This document shows, piece after piece, positions 1 to 7,464 of a DNA stretch of 64,000 nt. The DNA is from Clostridiales bacterium CHKCI006 (GTDB lineage Bacteria > Bacillota_I > Bacilli_A > Erysipelotrichales > Coprobacillaceae), in the NCBI GenBank assembly GCA_900018345.1, contig FCNA01000028.1:62001-126000 (forward strand). Reading direction: 5' to 3'. The notes under the pieces are model-generated. The model made no database searches, had not been told where the DNA came from, and saw only the letters and a list, made by a program, of their open reading frames with translations. The position numbers were made by a program, and so were the translations under genes. Positions within the stretch are counted from its first letter, which is position 1, and each line of letters starts with the position of its first letter.

Positions 1-1329
1 TAAATTCGGAATCAGCTTCGCCAGTTGTTCCAATTTCACCGGCGAGATCCCCAACACCTTGCCCAGATCACGCAAAGCAATCTTTGGTCCATAAGTATTG
101 AAAGTCACGATCTGACAAACATGTTCCTGGCCATAACGTTCGATAACGTAATTGACGACTTCTTCACGTCGATCGTCCTGAAAATCCACATCGATATCCG
201 GCATACTGACTCGTTCCGGATTCAGGAAGCGCTCAAAGATCAGGCCATACGCCAGCGGGTCCACATTGGTGATCCCGAGTACATATGCCACCAGACTTCC
301 ACAGGCACTGCCTCGTCCCGGTCCAACCAGGATGCCATGCCGCTTGGCATATAAAACATAATCATACACAATCAAAAAATAATCCGCAAACTGCATTTGG
401 TTGATCATGGCCAGTTCGCTTTGCAATCGCTCCCGATATGAAAGCGGAACAGGCTGAGGCTGGAAACGTTTCTTTAACCCAACCATGCATAAAGCCTGTA
501 AATAATCTGAACTCTTTGCGCCTTTAGGCGTATGATATACAGGCAGATGCATCTCGTGCATCGGAATGGTCGCCTCGCATTTCAAAAGCAGGGATCGTGT
601 TGCGGCCAGCGTCTTTTCATCAAAAAGCTGCGCCATCTCCGCCTCTGATTTCAGATAAGCCTGATTGGTCCGCAGTTCCTCTTTTCCGCTCAGCACCCGA
701 TTATTTTTTGATGCCTGCAGCAAGGCCAGCGTCAACGCCTCCTGGCTATCTAAATAGCACACCTGATTGGCACAAACATAAGGTGTATGGGTCATCTTCG
801 CCAGACCGACCAGCTTTTCATTGATTTCTTTTTGTAAGGCAATCTGATGATCGACCAGACATAAATAAAAACGATCATGAAAGGCTTCGGAAAACAGCTG
901 CATCTTCTTCAGCGCTTCCTGGTTCATCTCCTTGACAAGCAAGCGATAGACGATGGACTCTTCGCCCGATAGTAAGACAAAGAGATGCTGGCACTTGGCT
1001 AAACGCGAAAAATCAGCGGATTCATTGTCATCTAACAGAATATCACTAGAAAGCTGACTTAATTCAAAATACCCTTCCGTATCCTTGGCCAGAAGCAAAA
1101 CCGGATAGACTTCTCCGTCAATACGAATACTGGCCTCCATGCCATAAACGGGGCGGATCTGATAGCGTTCGCAGGCTCGGGTGAATTCCATTGCGCCATA
1201 TAGATTATTTTTATCCGTTAAAGCCAGCCTTTCCAGGCGAAGCTCACTCGCGCGTCTGACCAGGCGTTCAATACTTAACGTACTTTCCTGAAAACTGTAC
1301 GCACTATAGATTTGCAGATGTCCAAACAT
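1..1329 (-). CDS. dnaE: DNA polymerase III subunit alpha, DnaE type (N-terminal 443 codons, cut by window edge)
   Basis: The reading frame is open from an ATG at 1329 to base 1, so the C-terminal part lies outside the window. The start reads MFGHLQIYSAYSF, the PHP-domain opening of DnaE polymerases. Further in come the nucleotide-binding signature GPGRGSACGSLVAY (about 287-330) and the catalytic PDIDVDFQDDRR segment (about 180-215), whose two Asp residues bind the metals. Together with PolC at 49.4-53.7 kb this gives the two-polymerase set typical of Bacillota, where DnaE extends primers on the lagging strand. The second His of the usual PHP HxHS motif is replaced (HLQIYS), as is common for DnaE without proofreading activity. 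No good ribosome site precedes the ATG apart from GGGGTGAT. Confidence 0.95.
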   Translation of the reverse strand, partial: MFGHLQIYSAYSFQESTLSIERLVRRASELRLERLALTDKNNLYGAMEFTRACERYQIRPVYGMEASIRIDGEVYPVLLLAKDTEGYFELSQLSSDILLDDNESADFSRLAKCQHLFVLLSGEESIVYRLLVKEMNQEALKKMQLFSEAFHDRFYLCLVDHQIALQKEINEKLVGLAKMTHTPYVCANQVCYLDSQEALTLALLQASKNNRVLSGKEELRTNQAYLKSEAEMAQLFDEKTLAATRSLLLKCEATIPMHEMHLPVYHTPKGAKSSDYLQALCMVGLKKRFQPQPVPLSYRERLQSELAMINQMQFADYFLIVYDYVLYAKRHGILVGPGRGSACGSLVAYVLGITNVDPLAYGLIFERFLNPERVSMPDIDVDFQDDRREEVVNYVIERYGQEHVCQIVTFNTYGPKIALRDLGKVLGISPVKLEQLAKLIPNL

Positions 1330-1373
1330 ATCATCACCCCACTTACATTTATTATACACAATCCGACGTCTAT

Positions 1374-1682
1374 TTAAAAGAAGAGCCTAAGCGCAACAGC
1401 CAGAAAAAGCAGTCCCAGGCATATACAGCATAGATCATAGGCCCACCATAATAATGAAAAACTGAGATCTAAACTTAATAAAAGAAGCCTGAGCATATAC
1501 AATCCCAAGTTTCCTAGACTCAAGGGAAGCGGGATCCAGCGACAGCTGCAGGCATTGTATAAAAGAATCATGCTGATCAGGACCGCAAGTAAATGCAGCG
1601 GTAACCAACGAATCGAAATAAACGCCGATCCAATCAGCAGGATGCCACAGCCTAGATGTAAGCAATACATTTTTTTCATCAT
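1374..1682 (-). CDS. small hydrophobic membrane protein, unknown
   Basis: 102 residues, almost entirely Leu/Ile/Cys/Trp-rich, with three or four predicted membrane spans and a short basic N-terminus (MMKKMYCL). A ribosome site GAGGTG stands 7-8 bases before the ATG. I do not recognise a family. It sits between the HAD phosphatase gene and dnaE on the same strand, so it may be cotranscribed with either. The composition is real membrane-protein composition rather than a shadow frame, but function is unknown. Confidence 0.55.
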   Translation of the reverse strand: MMKKMYCLHLGCGILLIGSAFISIRWLPLHLLAVLISMILLYNACSCRWIPLPLSLGNLGLYMLRLLLLSLDLSFSLLWWAYDLCCICLGLLFLAVALRLFF

Positions 1683-1722
1683 GATGATTTCACCTCAGGC
1701 TATGTATATGAATGACAACGAC

Positions 1723-2463
1723 TTAAATCCACTTGCGTGACTGACAAATCTCGTAAATTCCGCCTTTTAGATCAATGATGGCGTTCGCCAAGGCCTTGAG
1801 TGCATCAGGACTATGACGCATACAGTAGCCTTCATCGCAATATTCGAACATTTTGAGATCGTTATGGCTATCCCCAAAGCAGACCGTATAAGTGATCCGA
1901 GGATCATATTGTTCTAAAAAGCGTATGCCTTCCGCCTTATCTTGATTTTCCCAAAAGTAAAACAGATGATAATCCTGTAAATTCGGATAAGGCGGTTTGG
2001 AAGTAAAAAGATAGAGCTTCTTGATCTCCAGATCTCCCAGATCTGCCATAGGCAAAACACGATCGATCATTTTGAAGAACTGATGGGCACTGTGCATCGG
2101 TGGAAAAAATGAATAAAAATGACTGGCCAATTTCAAAGATAGCGGCAGATCATGACCAAAGGTTCCTTCATCACAGCAGACCATGCAGGGATAAGACAAG
2201 ACCGTTTCATCGATCCAGTCAGCTCGCCGCGAATAGATTCGGCCCTGACGATCAAATACACTGAGTCCGCCATTGCAGACTAAATAATCAAATGGGAGCT
2301 GGGTAAAGACCGGCTGGCTCTCCTGAAAACCGCGGCCGGTCGCAAGCGCCAGCAGATGTCCTCTGTCATGCAGTCTGGCTAATGCCTCTAACGTAGATGA
2401 CGGAATCGCACCGAAGGTGGGCTTCAGGGTGTTATCAATATCAAAAATAAAAAGGTTGGACAT
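1723..2463 (-). CDS. HAD-superfamily (Cof-type) phosphatase
   Basis: 246 residues. Motif I is FIFDIDNTLKP (residues 5-15), with the nucleophile Asp and the +2 acid/base Asp. Motif II is the ALATGRG segment near residue 40. The late CFGDSHNDLKMFEYCD is motif IV with its metal-binding Asp pair. This is the Cof/YidA layout with a C2 cap, a group that dephosphorylates sugar phosphates or flavin/coenzyme phosphates in the cytoplasm; substrate cannot be read from sequence. The ATG follows directly on the T-tract of a strong terminator and has no visible Shine-Dalgarno sequence. No internal start is possible without losing motif I. Confidence 0.85.
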   Translation of the reverse strand: MSNLFIFDIDNTLKPTFGAIPSSTLEALARLHDRGHLLALATGRGFQESQPVFTQLPFDYLVCNGGLSVFDRQGRIYSRRADWIDETVLSYPCMVCCDEGTFGHDLPLSLKLASHFYSFFPPMHSAHQFFKMIDRVLPMADLGDLEIKKLYLFTSKPPYPNLQDYHLFYFWENQDKAEGIRFLEQYDPRITYTVCFGDSHNDLKMFEYCDEGYCMRHSPDALKALANAIIDLKGGIYEICQSRKWI

Positions 2464-2490
2464 AGTAAAAAAACTGCCGCGGCAGTTTTA
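2464..2490 (-). terminator. intrinsic terminator after the TSCPD gene
   Basis: A perfect palindrome AAACTGCCGCGGCAGTTT (2471-2488) is followed on the minus strand by a run of T. It overlaps the stop codon of the TSCPD gene and abuts the start codon of the HAD gene. Confidence 0.85.
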
Positions 2491-2730
2491 TAAGGCCTGT
2501 TTTAAAGCCTGCGCAATCTGGTCAGGACAGCTTGTTGGTTTTGCCCCGCAGCGGATGCCTTCAATGCGGCTGATTGCCTCTTCCACTTTCATGCCTTCCA
2601 GAAGACGGGATACACCCTGCAAGTTCCCGTTACATCCACCAACAACTTTCACATGCGAAATGACATCGTTCTCAACGTCAATTTCCATCAATCGACTGCA
2701 AACCCCTTTAGGTACATACGTTATTTTCAT
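2488..2730 (-). CDS. TSCPD-domain protein (four-Cys family, TIGR03905-like)
   Basis: 80 residues, start ATG at 2730 behind a strong GGAGGAG ribosome site; it overlaps the preceding Gx transporter gene by 4 bases (ATGA), implying translational coupling. The C-terminal motif CGAKPTSCPDQIAQAL gives the family its name. Four cysteines (C11, C33, C61, C68) are spaced as if to bind a metal. The same domain occurs at the C-terminus of some anaerobic/adenosylcobalamin ribonucleotide reductases and as a free-standing protein in Firmicutes; its role alone is not established. Here it closes the redox-linked operon. Confidence 0.8.
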   Translation of the reverse strand: MKITYVPKGVCSRLMEIDVENDVISHVKVVGGCNGNLQGVSRLLEGMKVEEAISRIEGIRCGAKPTSCPDQIAQALKQAL

Positions 2731-3230
2731 ATTAATCTCCTCCTTGATAAATGTTGAATGACTAAATGAGCAATATAACCTGTAAACAATCCGGTCGGAA
2801 TGGCAAGAATCATCAAAACCGGTAAATAGAAGACCATGGCCGACTGACTGTAGATTCCCATCACAACCAGTACCTGTCCTAATCCATGGAAAGATGCCTG
2901 AAGCATGCTGACACCTAGAACCGAGCAGTGCGTATAGCGCTTCGCCCACCCACTGACAAGCATGGCCAAGACCGTTCCGCCTAGACTAAGGAAAAAACCT
3001 ATCGTCAAAAGGCGCCCATTCAATAAGCTGGCAAAAAGCACTCGTCCCAGATTGACTTCGACCATGGTACGAAAGCCAAATAGATATAGCGCGATAAGAC
3101 CGACGATATTCGCAAATCCCAAACGAACCCCAGGAATGCCTGGCAACTCAATTAATGACTCTGCATAATGGAAGATGACCCCCAAGGCCACCAGCATGGT
3201 GATCATCAATAAGCGTCTTGTTTTATTCAT
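2727..3230 (-). CDS. Gx transporter family membrane protein (heptaprenyl diphosphate synthase component I-like)
   Basis: 167 residues with about five membrane spans, rich in paired Gly. The segment GIPGVRLGFANIVGLIALYLFG is typical of the Pfam family formerly named heptaprenyl diphosphate synthase component I, now regarded as a small-molecule (ECF S-component-like) membrane family. It overlaps the NusG-II gene upstream and the TSCPD gene downstream by 4 bases each. In many Firmicutes this gene sits next to NusG-II, ApbE and FMN-binding proteins, exactly as here, so a role in quinone/isoprenoid or flavin-linked extracellular redox is an inference from context. Confidence 0.8.
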   Translation of the reverse strand: MNKTRRLLMITMLVALGVIFHYAESLIELPGIPGVRLGFANIVGLIALYLFGFRTMVEVNLGRVLFASLLNGRLLTIGFFLSLGGTVLAMLVSGWAKRYTHCSVLGVSMLQASFHGLGQVLVVMGIYSQSAMVFYLPVLMILAIPTGLFTGYIAHLVIQHLSRRRLI

Positions 3231-3628
3231 CGAATCACCGAATCCAATCCTTCTTCCTGTAACGAGTCGCCCTCCACACGAACCACCACATGATTAGGTA
3301 AACAAACCAGCGGTGTCAGCGTAGAGGAAGTCGGTGCCTGTCTGGAACAGATGTGGTTGGGTGAGGTCTCTTTGGTAATCGCAACCTTGCCATTAGAAAC
3401 CGTAATCTCCAGATCATCGAGCAGTAACGGATAATCTGCTTTGGACAACACCAAGGTCTCATCCTGATTCAAATCAAGTGTGGCCACCAGGCGATCATCA
3501 TAATAGACACTGACTTGGCTGGACGACTGCGAAAACAGAAAATGGAACAGCCCGTACAACACGAGTGCACCAATCAAAATCGTCCCCAGTACGACCCAGT
3601 CACTTCTGTTTAAAAGTTTACGAGACAT
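3227..3628 (-). CDS. NusG domain II (DUF1312)-type membrane-anchored protein
   Basis: About 133 residues from the ATG at 3628, chosen because GGAG lies upstream and because an earlier start would sit deep inside apbE. It overlaps the apbE stop by 11 bases. One N-terminal membrane helix (after MSRKLLNRSDW) is followed by a small beta-rich outside domain with the motif NHICSRQAPTS and LVCLPNHVVVRVEG, the Cys-containing pattern of this family. The family recurs beside Gx transporter and ApbE genes in anaerobic Firmicutes. Biochemical function is not known to me; location suggests an extracytoplasmic partner of the flavin system. Confidence 0.8.
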   Translation of the reverse strand: MSRKLLNRSDWVVLGTILIGALVLYGLFHFLFSQSSSQVSVYYDDRLVATLDLNQDETLVLSKADYPLLLDDLEITVSNGKVAITKETSPNHICSRQAPTSSTLTPLVCLPNHVVVRVEGDSLQEEGLDSVIR

Positions 3629-4709
3629 AGAGATGGAAATTCTCTCCTTCAACAAGTCCGCTTGAGTATAGGATCGTCCCGTCATTACAGAGCCACACGG
3701 CTTCTACGCCTTCTAATGATTCGACAAAGGCCTGTCCTTCATCAACAGGCATTAAAAATAGTGTGCTCGATAAGAAATCGGCCAGACCAGAATCTTCAGT
3801 AATCACGGTAACCGAGCGCATATAGTTTGCCGGATAAAGCGTTTCAGGATCAATCAGATGATGATAGCGTGTCCCATCTGCGGCAGTAAAATAACGCTGA
3901 TAATCACCGCTGGTCACAACAGACTGGCCATCCAGCACGATGGCAACCGTGTTGGCAATATTCGCATAGGCCCCATCCCCTGGAGACTGAACACCGACTG
4001 TGAACTGATTTAAACATGCTGGTAAGACCTTCGAAAGTGAACTTGGCTTTGCCTCAACGAGGCGATGTCCATAACTGACAACGTTCCCTCCCGCAGAGAT
4101 CAGGAAGCTCTCACAACCGGCCTCAACCAACTGATTCTTGACCAGCTCGCAGGCATAGCCTTTGGCCACTGCACCGACATCCAATGACATTCCCGCTTCG
4201 GTTAAAAAAACCGTTTTCGCTTCTTTATCAATTTGCACCTTCTCGATATCGCAATACTGACTGGCCCTTTCCAGGCTATCCGCATCCGGAACCTGAGGGT
4301 CAGCAGACTCTCTGGCATCATGCCATAATGAAAGAACCGGTCCTAAAGCGACATTCACCTTACTGGAATACGTGTGATAATCCGCGATGCTCATCTCTAA
4401 GAGATCGATGATTGCCTCATCCACTTCAACCGCATGATCTCCTGCCGCATCGTTGATCGTCTTGATGTTGTTCAGACCTTCATACGTGTTATACTGATCA
4501 TAGAGTTCATGATAATGGGTAAAAGCATCTTCTACCAGTTTAGCATAGGTATCAAAGGTATCCTGGCTATCGGCATACGCTCTAAACTCGAACTGGGTAT
4601 CGAAAGGACCCATAAAATGACTCTCATACATTTGCATACCGCCATTTTGGCATGCAGTGAGTAGGGTCAATGTCAAAAAGAGACATAACCCCATGATTAA
4701 TTTACGCAT
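3618..4709 (-). CDS. apbE: FAD:protein FMN transferase (ApbE), lipoprotein
   Basis: 363 residues from ATG 4709 (AGGTGATTGAA spacing to the ATG). A lipobox LLTAC places the mature protein on the outer face of the membrane with Cys20 as lipid anchor. ApbE signatures are visible: SLDVGAVAKGYACE, SAGGNVVSYG and VTSGDYQRYF followed by HHLIDPETLYPA. The enzyme transfers FMN from FAD through a phosphoester bond to Thr/Ser of FMN-binding domains. Likely clients are encoded beside it: RnfG, the RnfD C-terminal domain and perhaps the double-domain lipoprotein. A terminator separates it from the lipoprotein gene, so it may depend on read-through or its own promoter. Confidence 0.93.
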   Translation of the reverse strand: MRKLIMGLCLFLTLTLLTACQNGGMQMYESHFMGPFDTQFEFRAYADSQDTFDTYAKLVEDAFTHYHELYDQYNTYEGLNNIKTINDAAGDHAVEVDEAIIDLLEMSIADYHTYSSKVNVALGPVLSLWHDARESADPQVPDADSLERASQYCDIEKVQIDKEAKTVFLTEAGMSLDVGAVAKGYACELVKNQLVEAGCESFLISAGGNVVSYGHRLVEAKPSSLSKVLPACLNQFTVGVQSPGDGAYANIANTVAIVLDGQSVVTSGDYQRYFTAADGTRYHHLIDPETLYPANYMRSVTVITEDSGLADFLSSTLFLMPVDEGQAFVESLEGVEAVWLCNDGTILYSSGLVEGENFHLYVS

Positions 4710-4756
4710 TTCAATCACCTTCAAAATTATAACACAACTCGTCAATAGAAAACAAT

Positions 4757-4777
4757 AAAAAGGGCTTGCGCCCTTTA
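4757..4777 (-). terminator. intrinsic terminator at the end of the Rnf lipoprotein gene
   Basis: Stem AAAGGGC (4759-4765), loop TTGC, GCCCTTT (4770-4776), followed on the minus strand by TTTTATTG. It splits the rnf genes from apbE and the genes after it. Confidence 0.85.
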
Positions 4778-5713
4778 TTATTTCGCTCTTTCGATAGCTT
4801 TCAGCAACGTCGCATCAAAACCGCCTGTGCTGATGGTACATCCAGAGATGCTGTCGAGTCCTTCTGCATCACTGGCGCCATCAACACGCACCTTGACATC
4901 AGAAAGTGTTTTACCGATCATATAATCTTCGTAAGCATCCGCCTGTTCATACCATTCCTTCTTGATAGGTGAGACATTACGCATATTGTATCCATCTTGT
5001 TTTTCGTATTTGGATAGACCAATCGTATTGTAGTTCTCGACTGACGTGTATTGCTGCGCTTCATCCAGATTCATCCAAACAATCTGACCGGAATCATCCA
5101 ATGCCACGGAAATAACGATCGTATCCACTAATGGACTGCTAGGATCGACGGATACTGAAGAAGTGGCACCAATCTTGGCGACCCCTTCAACTTCCACGGC
5201 GTTTGCAAATGCTTTGCTGACAGCCGTCTGGAAATCATCAATGTTGATCGTACAACCGCTGGCTAGATCCGTTCCTTCCGTTGGCATCGCCGTATAGATC
5301 TCATTCACATAAGTGACCGGCGTTGCCGCAATTTCTTCTTCCGTCTTACCAATTAAATAATTTTCATAAGCTTCTGCCTGCGAATACCATTCAGCACCGC
5401 CGCTGATGTTACCGATCGCTGCTGAAGTCGATTGCATGCCATACTGCTCACGCTGTTCAGCATTCGTCTTCAAAATAGGATTCGCAGCTGTTGCGGATTG
5501 CTCCACACAGTCCACGTCCGCATAGCTGACCTTACCCTCACTGTCAATACCGATGGTCGCATAGGTGGTGTAGACCGTTCCCGTGTTATCCACACGGGTC
5601 ATGATTCCCTGACCGACCTTCGTCGTTGTTGAAACAGGCATGGAAGAAGTGCTCTGACAACCAAACAACAGCATTCCAGCCAAAGCAAGGGTTAACACAT
5701 TTCCTTTCTTCAT
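4778..5713 (-). CDS. lipoprotein with two FMN-binding-like repeats, Rnf-associated
   Basis: 311 residues. Lipobox LLFGC gives a lipidated Cys19. The rest is two similar halves: each has an EWYxQAxAYExYxIGKT segment (about 108-124 and 253-269), followed some 30 residues later by an SGCT motif (152-155 in DLASGCTIN, 290-293 in DSISGCTIS). In RnfG/NqrC-type proteins the equivalent DxxSGATxT motif is the FMN attachment site for ApbE. Here Ala is replaced by Cys in both repeats. It is the last gene of the rnf run, 9 bases after rnfB with an AGGAGG ribosome site. I infer an extracytoplasmic electron-transfer lipoprotein; whether it is flavinylated is open. Confidence 0.7.
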   Translation of the reverse strand: MKKGNVLTLALAGMLLFGCQSTSSMPVSTTTKVGQGIMTRVDNTGTVYTTYATIGIDSEGKVSYADVDCVEQSATAANPILKTNAEQREQYGMQSTSAAIGNISGGAEWYSQAEAYENYLIGKTEEEIAATPVTYVNEIYTAMPTEGTDLASGCTINIDDFQTAVSKAFANAVEVEGVAKIGATSSVSVDPSSPLVDTIVISVALDDSGQIVWMNLDEAQQYTSVENYNTIGLSKYEKQDGYNMRNVSPIKKEWYEQADAYEDYMIGKTLSDVKVRVDGASDAEGLDSISGCTISTGGFDATLLKAIERAK

Positions 5714-5722
5714 ATTTGCCTC

Positions 5723-6031
5723 CTATAAGCTGACCTTTAATGTATTTCCGTCTGGGCCAGGTGTCGTATTTAAGAATTCCACGATTTCTGCTTTCTTTTC
5801 AGCTGAAGTTGGTGCACAGCGAGAGACCTTATCCACTTCACCTTCAACCAAAGCGGTCGCAAAGCCCTGGCAGCCTGGATAACCACAACCACCGCAGTTG
5901 GCGCCGGCCAGTTTACTTGTTACCACTTCAATACGATTATCGACTTCAACCTTTAAATACTTATCCGCAATTCCAAGAATGACTCCCAGAACTGCACCAA
6001 TCACTGCTAAAGCAAGAATTGCATTGATCAT
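5723..6031 (-). CDS. rnfB: RnfB-like iron-sulfur protein, short form
   Basis: 102 residues: an N-terminal membrane helix (MINAILALAVIGAVLGVILG) and one Fe-S domain with cysteines in ANCGGCGYPGCQGF plus a fourth Cys about 20 residues later (SRCAPT), the hallmark of RnfB/RsxB. Normal RnfB proteins are about 180 to 330 residues and continue with one or more ferredoxin domains (2x[4Fe-4S]). Here the frame simply ends in a TAA, directly followed by the AGGAGG of the next gene, with no ferredoxin remnant in any frame. The start ATG at 6031 follows GAGGAGGAG and overlaps the previous gene by 4 bases. Confidence 0.85.
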   Translation of the reverse strand: MINAILALAVIGAVLGVILGIADKYLKVEVDNRIEVVTSKLAGANCGGCGYPGCQGFATALVEGEVDKVSRCAPTSAEKKAEIVEFLNTTPGPDGNTLKVSL

Positions 6032-6213
6032 CTTTTCTCCTCCTCATGATGAACCGGGTTATGCGTACAGTCATATAACTGACACCCTTCACAACCCGCT
6101 TCCAGATTTTCACAGCCTTCTGGTTTAGGTGTCTTCTTATTGGCCACATAAAGACCGATGTATAAGAAGACTAAGATGGCCATCCAGAAAACTGCCATTA
6201 AGATAGATCCCAT
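6028..6213 (-). CDS. small Cys-rich membrane protein inside the rnf operon
   Basis: 61 residues: one N-terminal membrane helix (about 3-23) and a hydrophilic tail with four Cys in CENLEAGCEGCQLYDC and two late His in HNPVHHEEE. The pattern resembles FeoB-associated Cys-rich mini-proteins in layout only; I do not claim that family. It lies 1 base after rnfA and overlaps rnfB by ATGA, so it is a true operon member. A metal or Fe-S site next to RnfB is a reasonable inference, not shown. Confidence 0.65.
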   Translation of the reverse strand: MGSILMAVFWMAILVFLYIGLYVANKKTPKPEGCENLEAGCEGCQLYDCTHNPVHHEEEKR

Positions 6214-6214
6214 C

Positions 6215-6787
6215 TTATACTAACCCCGTTAAACCGTTGATCGCACATGCCATGATAGCTGCTGTGATCAAGGCAATTGGCACACCTTTGAAACCTTCAG
6301 GTGTCGTCGCTAATTCCAGTCTTTCACGGATGGTAGCAAAGATGTAAATGACCAAAGTGAAACCAAGAGGGACAGCTAACCCAGCAACCATCGCTTCAAC
6401 GAAGTTGTAACCAGCTGTAATGTTATCCAAAGCCACACCTAATACGGCACAGTTCGTTGTAATCAAAGGTAAGTAAACACCCATCGCCTTATAAATGGCT
6501 GGAGAAGTCTTCTTTAAGAACATCTCAACAAACTGAACCAGTGAAGCAATGACCAGGATGAAGGTGATCAAGTCCATGTAAGCAATGTTCAGTGGTACCA
6601 ATACATAGTAGTACAATAACCAGGTGATGACGGCTGCAACAAAAATAACGAAAGTAACCGCGATCCCCATAGAGAGTGCGTTCTTACTGTTTTTAGAAAC
6701 ACCTAATAATGGACAAACGGCCAAGAACTTACTTAAAACAACGTTATTGATCAATAATAACGAAATAAATAATGCGAAGAGTTCCAT
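6215..6787 (-). CDS. rnfA: Rnf electron transport complex subunit A
   Basis: 190 residues, six membrane spans, the usual length. Family segments are visible: LLINNVVLSKFLAVCPLLGVS near the N-terminus, and PLITTNCAVLGVAL around residue 110, each with the conserved Cys that in Rnf/Nqr holds the membrane [2Fe-2S] cluster between subunits A and E. The ribosome site GAGGTG precedes ATG 6787 by 8 bases, 2 bases after rnfE. Confidence 0.96.
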   Translation of the reverse strand: MELFALFISLLLINNVVLSKFLAVCPLLGVSKNSKNALSMGIAVTFVIFVAAVITWLLYYYVLVPLNIAYMDLITFILVIASLVQFVEMFLKKTSPAIYKAMGVYLPLITTNCAVLGVALDNITAGYNFVEAMVAGLAVPLGFTLVIYIFATIRERLELATTPEGFKGVPIALITAAIMACAINGLTGLV

Positions 6788-6789
6788 GT

Positions 6790-7449
6790 TTATTTCACCT
6801 CAGCTTTCTTTTGTTCGGCTCTTTTTTTACGTACATTACCGATAGTATGAATTACACCGATAATTGTTCCTAAAGTCAGGAAGGCACCTGCCGGCTGACT
6901 GAACAAACTGATGGCATATTGGCTTAAGACATCAAAACTAAAGATGATCTGAGTGGAATCAAATGGATTGACCAGTTCGATCATTCCTGAACCAATCAGC
7001 TGACGGCAGAAAGAAATGATCAGTAAGGCTAAGGTATAACCACATCCCATGCCGAGCGCATCAAAAATGGAATCAACCACACCATTCTTGCTGGCAAAAG
7101 CCTCCGCACGCCCTAAGATGATACAGTTAACAACAATCAGCGGAATGAAGACACCTAAAGATTCATACAATGCTGGTGTAAAAGCATTCATGATCAGCTG
7201 AACACATTTAACTAATGTCGCAATGATGACAATATAGACCGGAATACGAATTTCATCCGGAATGATCTTACGTAACAAGGAAATGATCGTATTTGACATC
7301 AGTAAGACACACGTCACGGCAACGCCCATCCCGATAGCATTGGTTAATGTTGTCGTAATGGCCAGGGATGAACACATACCGAGCATCAAACAGAAGATTG
7401 GATTTTCTGTCGTGATACCATTTTTGAAAATAGCGAACTTATTTTTCAT
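6790..7449 (-). CDS. rnfE: Rnf electron transport complex subunit E
   Basis: 219 residues, six spans. It is the inverted-topology partner of RnfA: ENPIFCLMLGMCSSLAIT near residue 15 and PLIVVNCIILGRAEAFA around residue 108 are the paired Cys-bearing half-helices. Start ATG 7449 follows GGGAGGAAAAATACG. The C-terminal tail is basic (RKKRAEQKK). The product forms the membrane core together with RnfA and RnfD. Confidence 0.96.
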   Translation of the reverse strand: MKNKFAIFKNGITTENPIFCLMLGMCSSLAITTTLTNAIGMGVAVTCVLLMSNTIISLLRKIIPDEIRIPVYIVIIATLVKCVQLIMNAFTPALYESLGVFIPLIVVNCIILGRAEAFASKNGVVDSIFDALGMGCGYTLALLIISFCRQLIGSGMIELVNPFDSTQIIFSFDVLSQYAISLFSQPAGAFLTLGTIIGVIHTIGNVRKKRAEQKKAEVK

Positions 7450-7464
7450 CGTATTTTTCCTCCC

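Noticed and set aside
1435-1665. Alternative frame (76 codons) inside the small membrane protein gene
   Set aside because: Same strand, shifted frame, no ribosome site; the 102-residue frame has GAGGTG at the right distance and clear membrane composition.
2731-2949. N-terminal extension of the TSCPD protein to 153 residues
   Set aside because: It lies in a shifted frame of the Gx transporter gene; the ATG at 2730 has a strong ribosome site and gives the normal family length.
4184-4664. Plus-strand frames opposite apbE
   Set aside because: Shadow frames without ribosome sites or recognisable domains.
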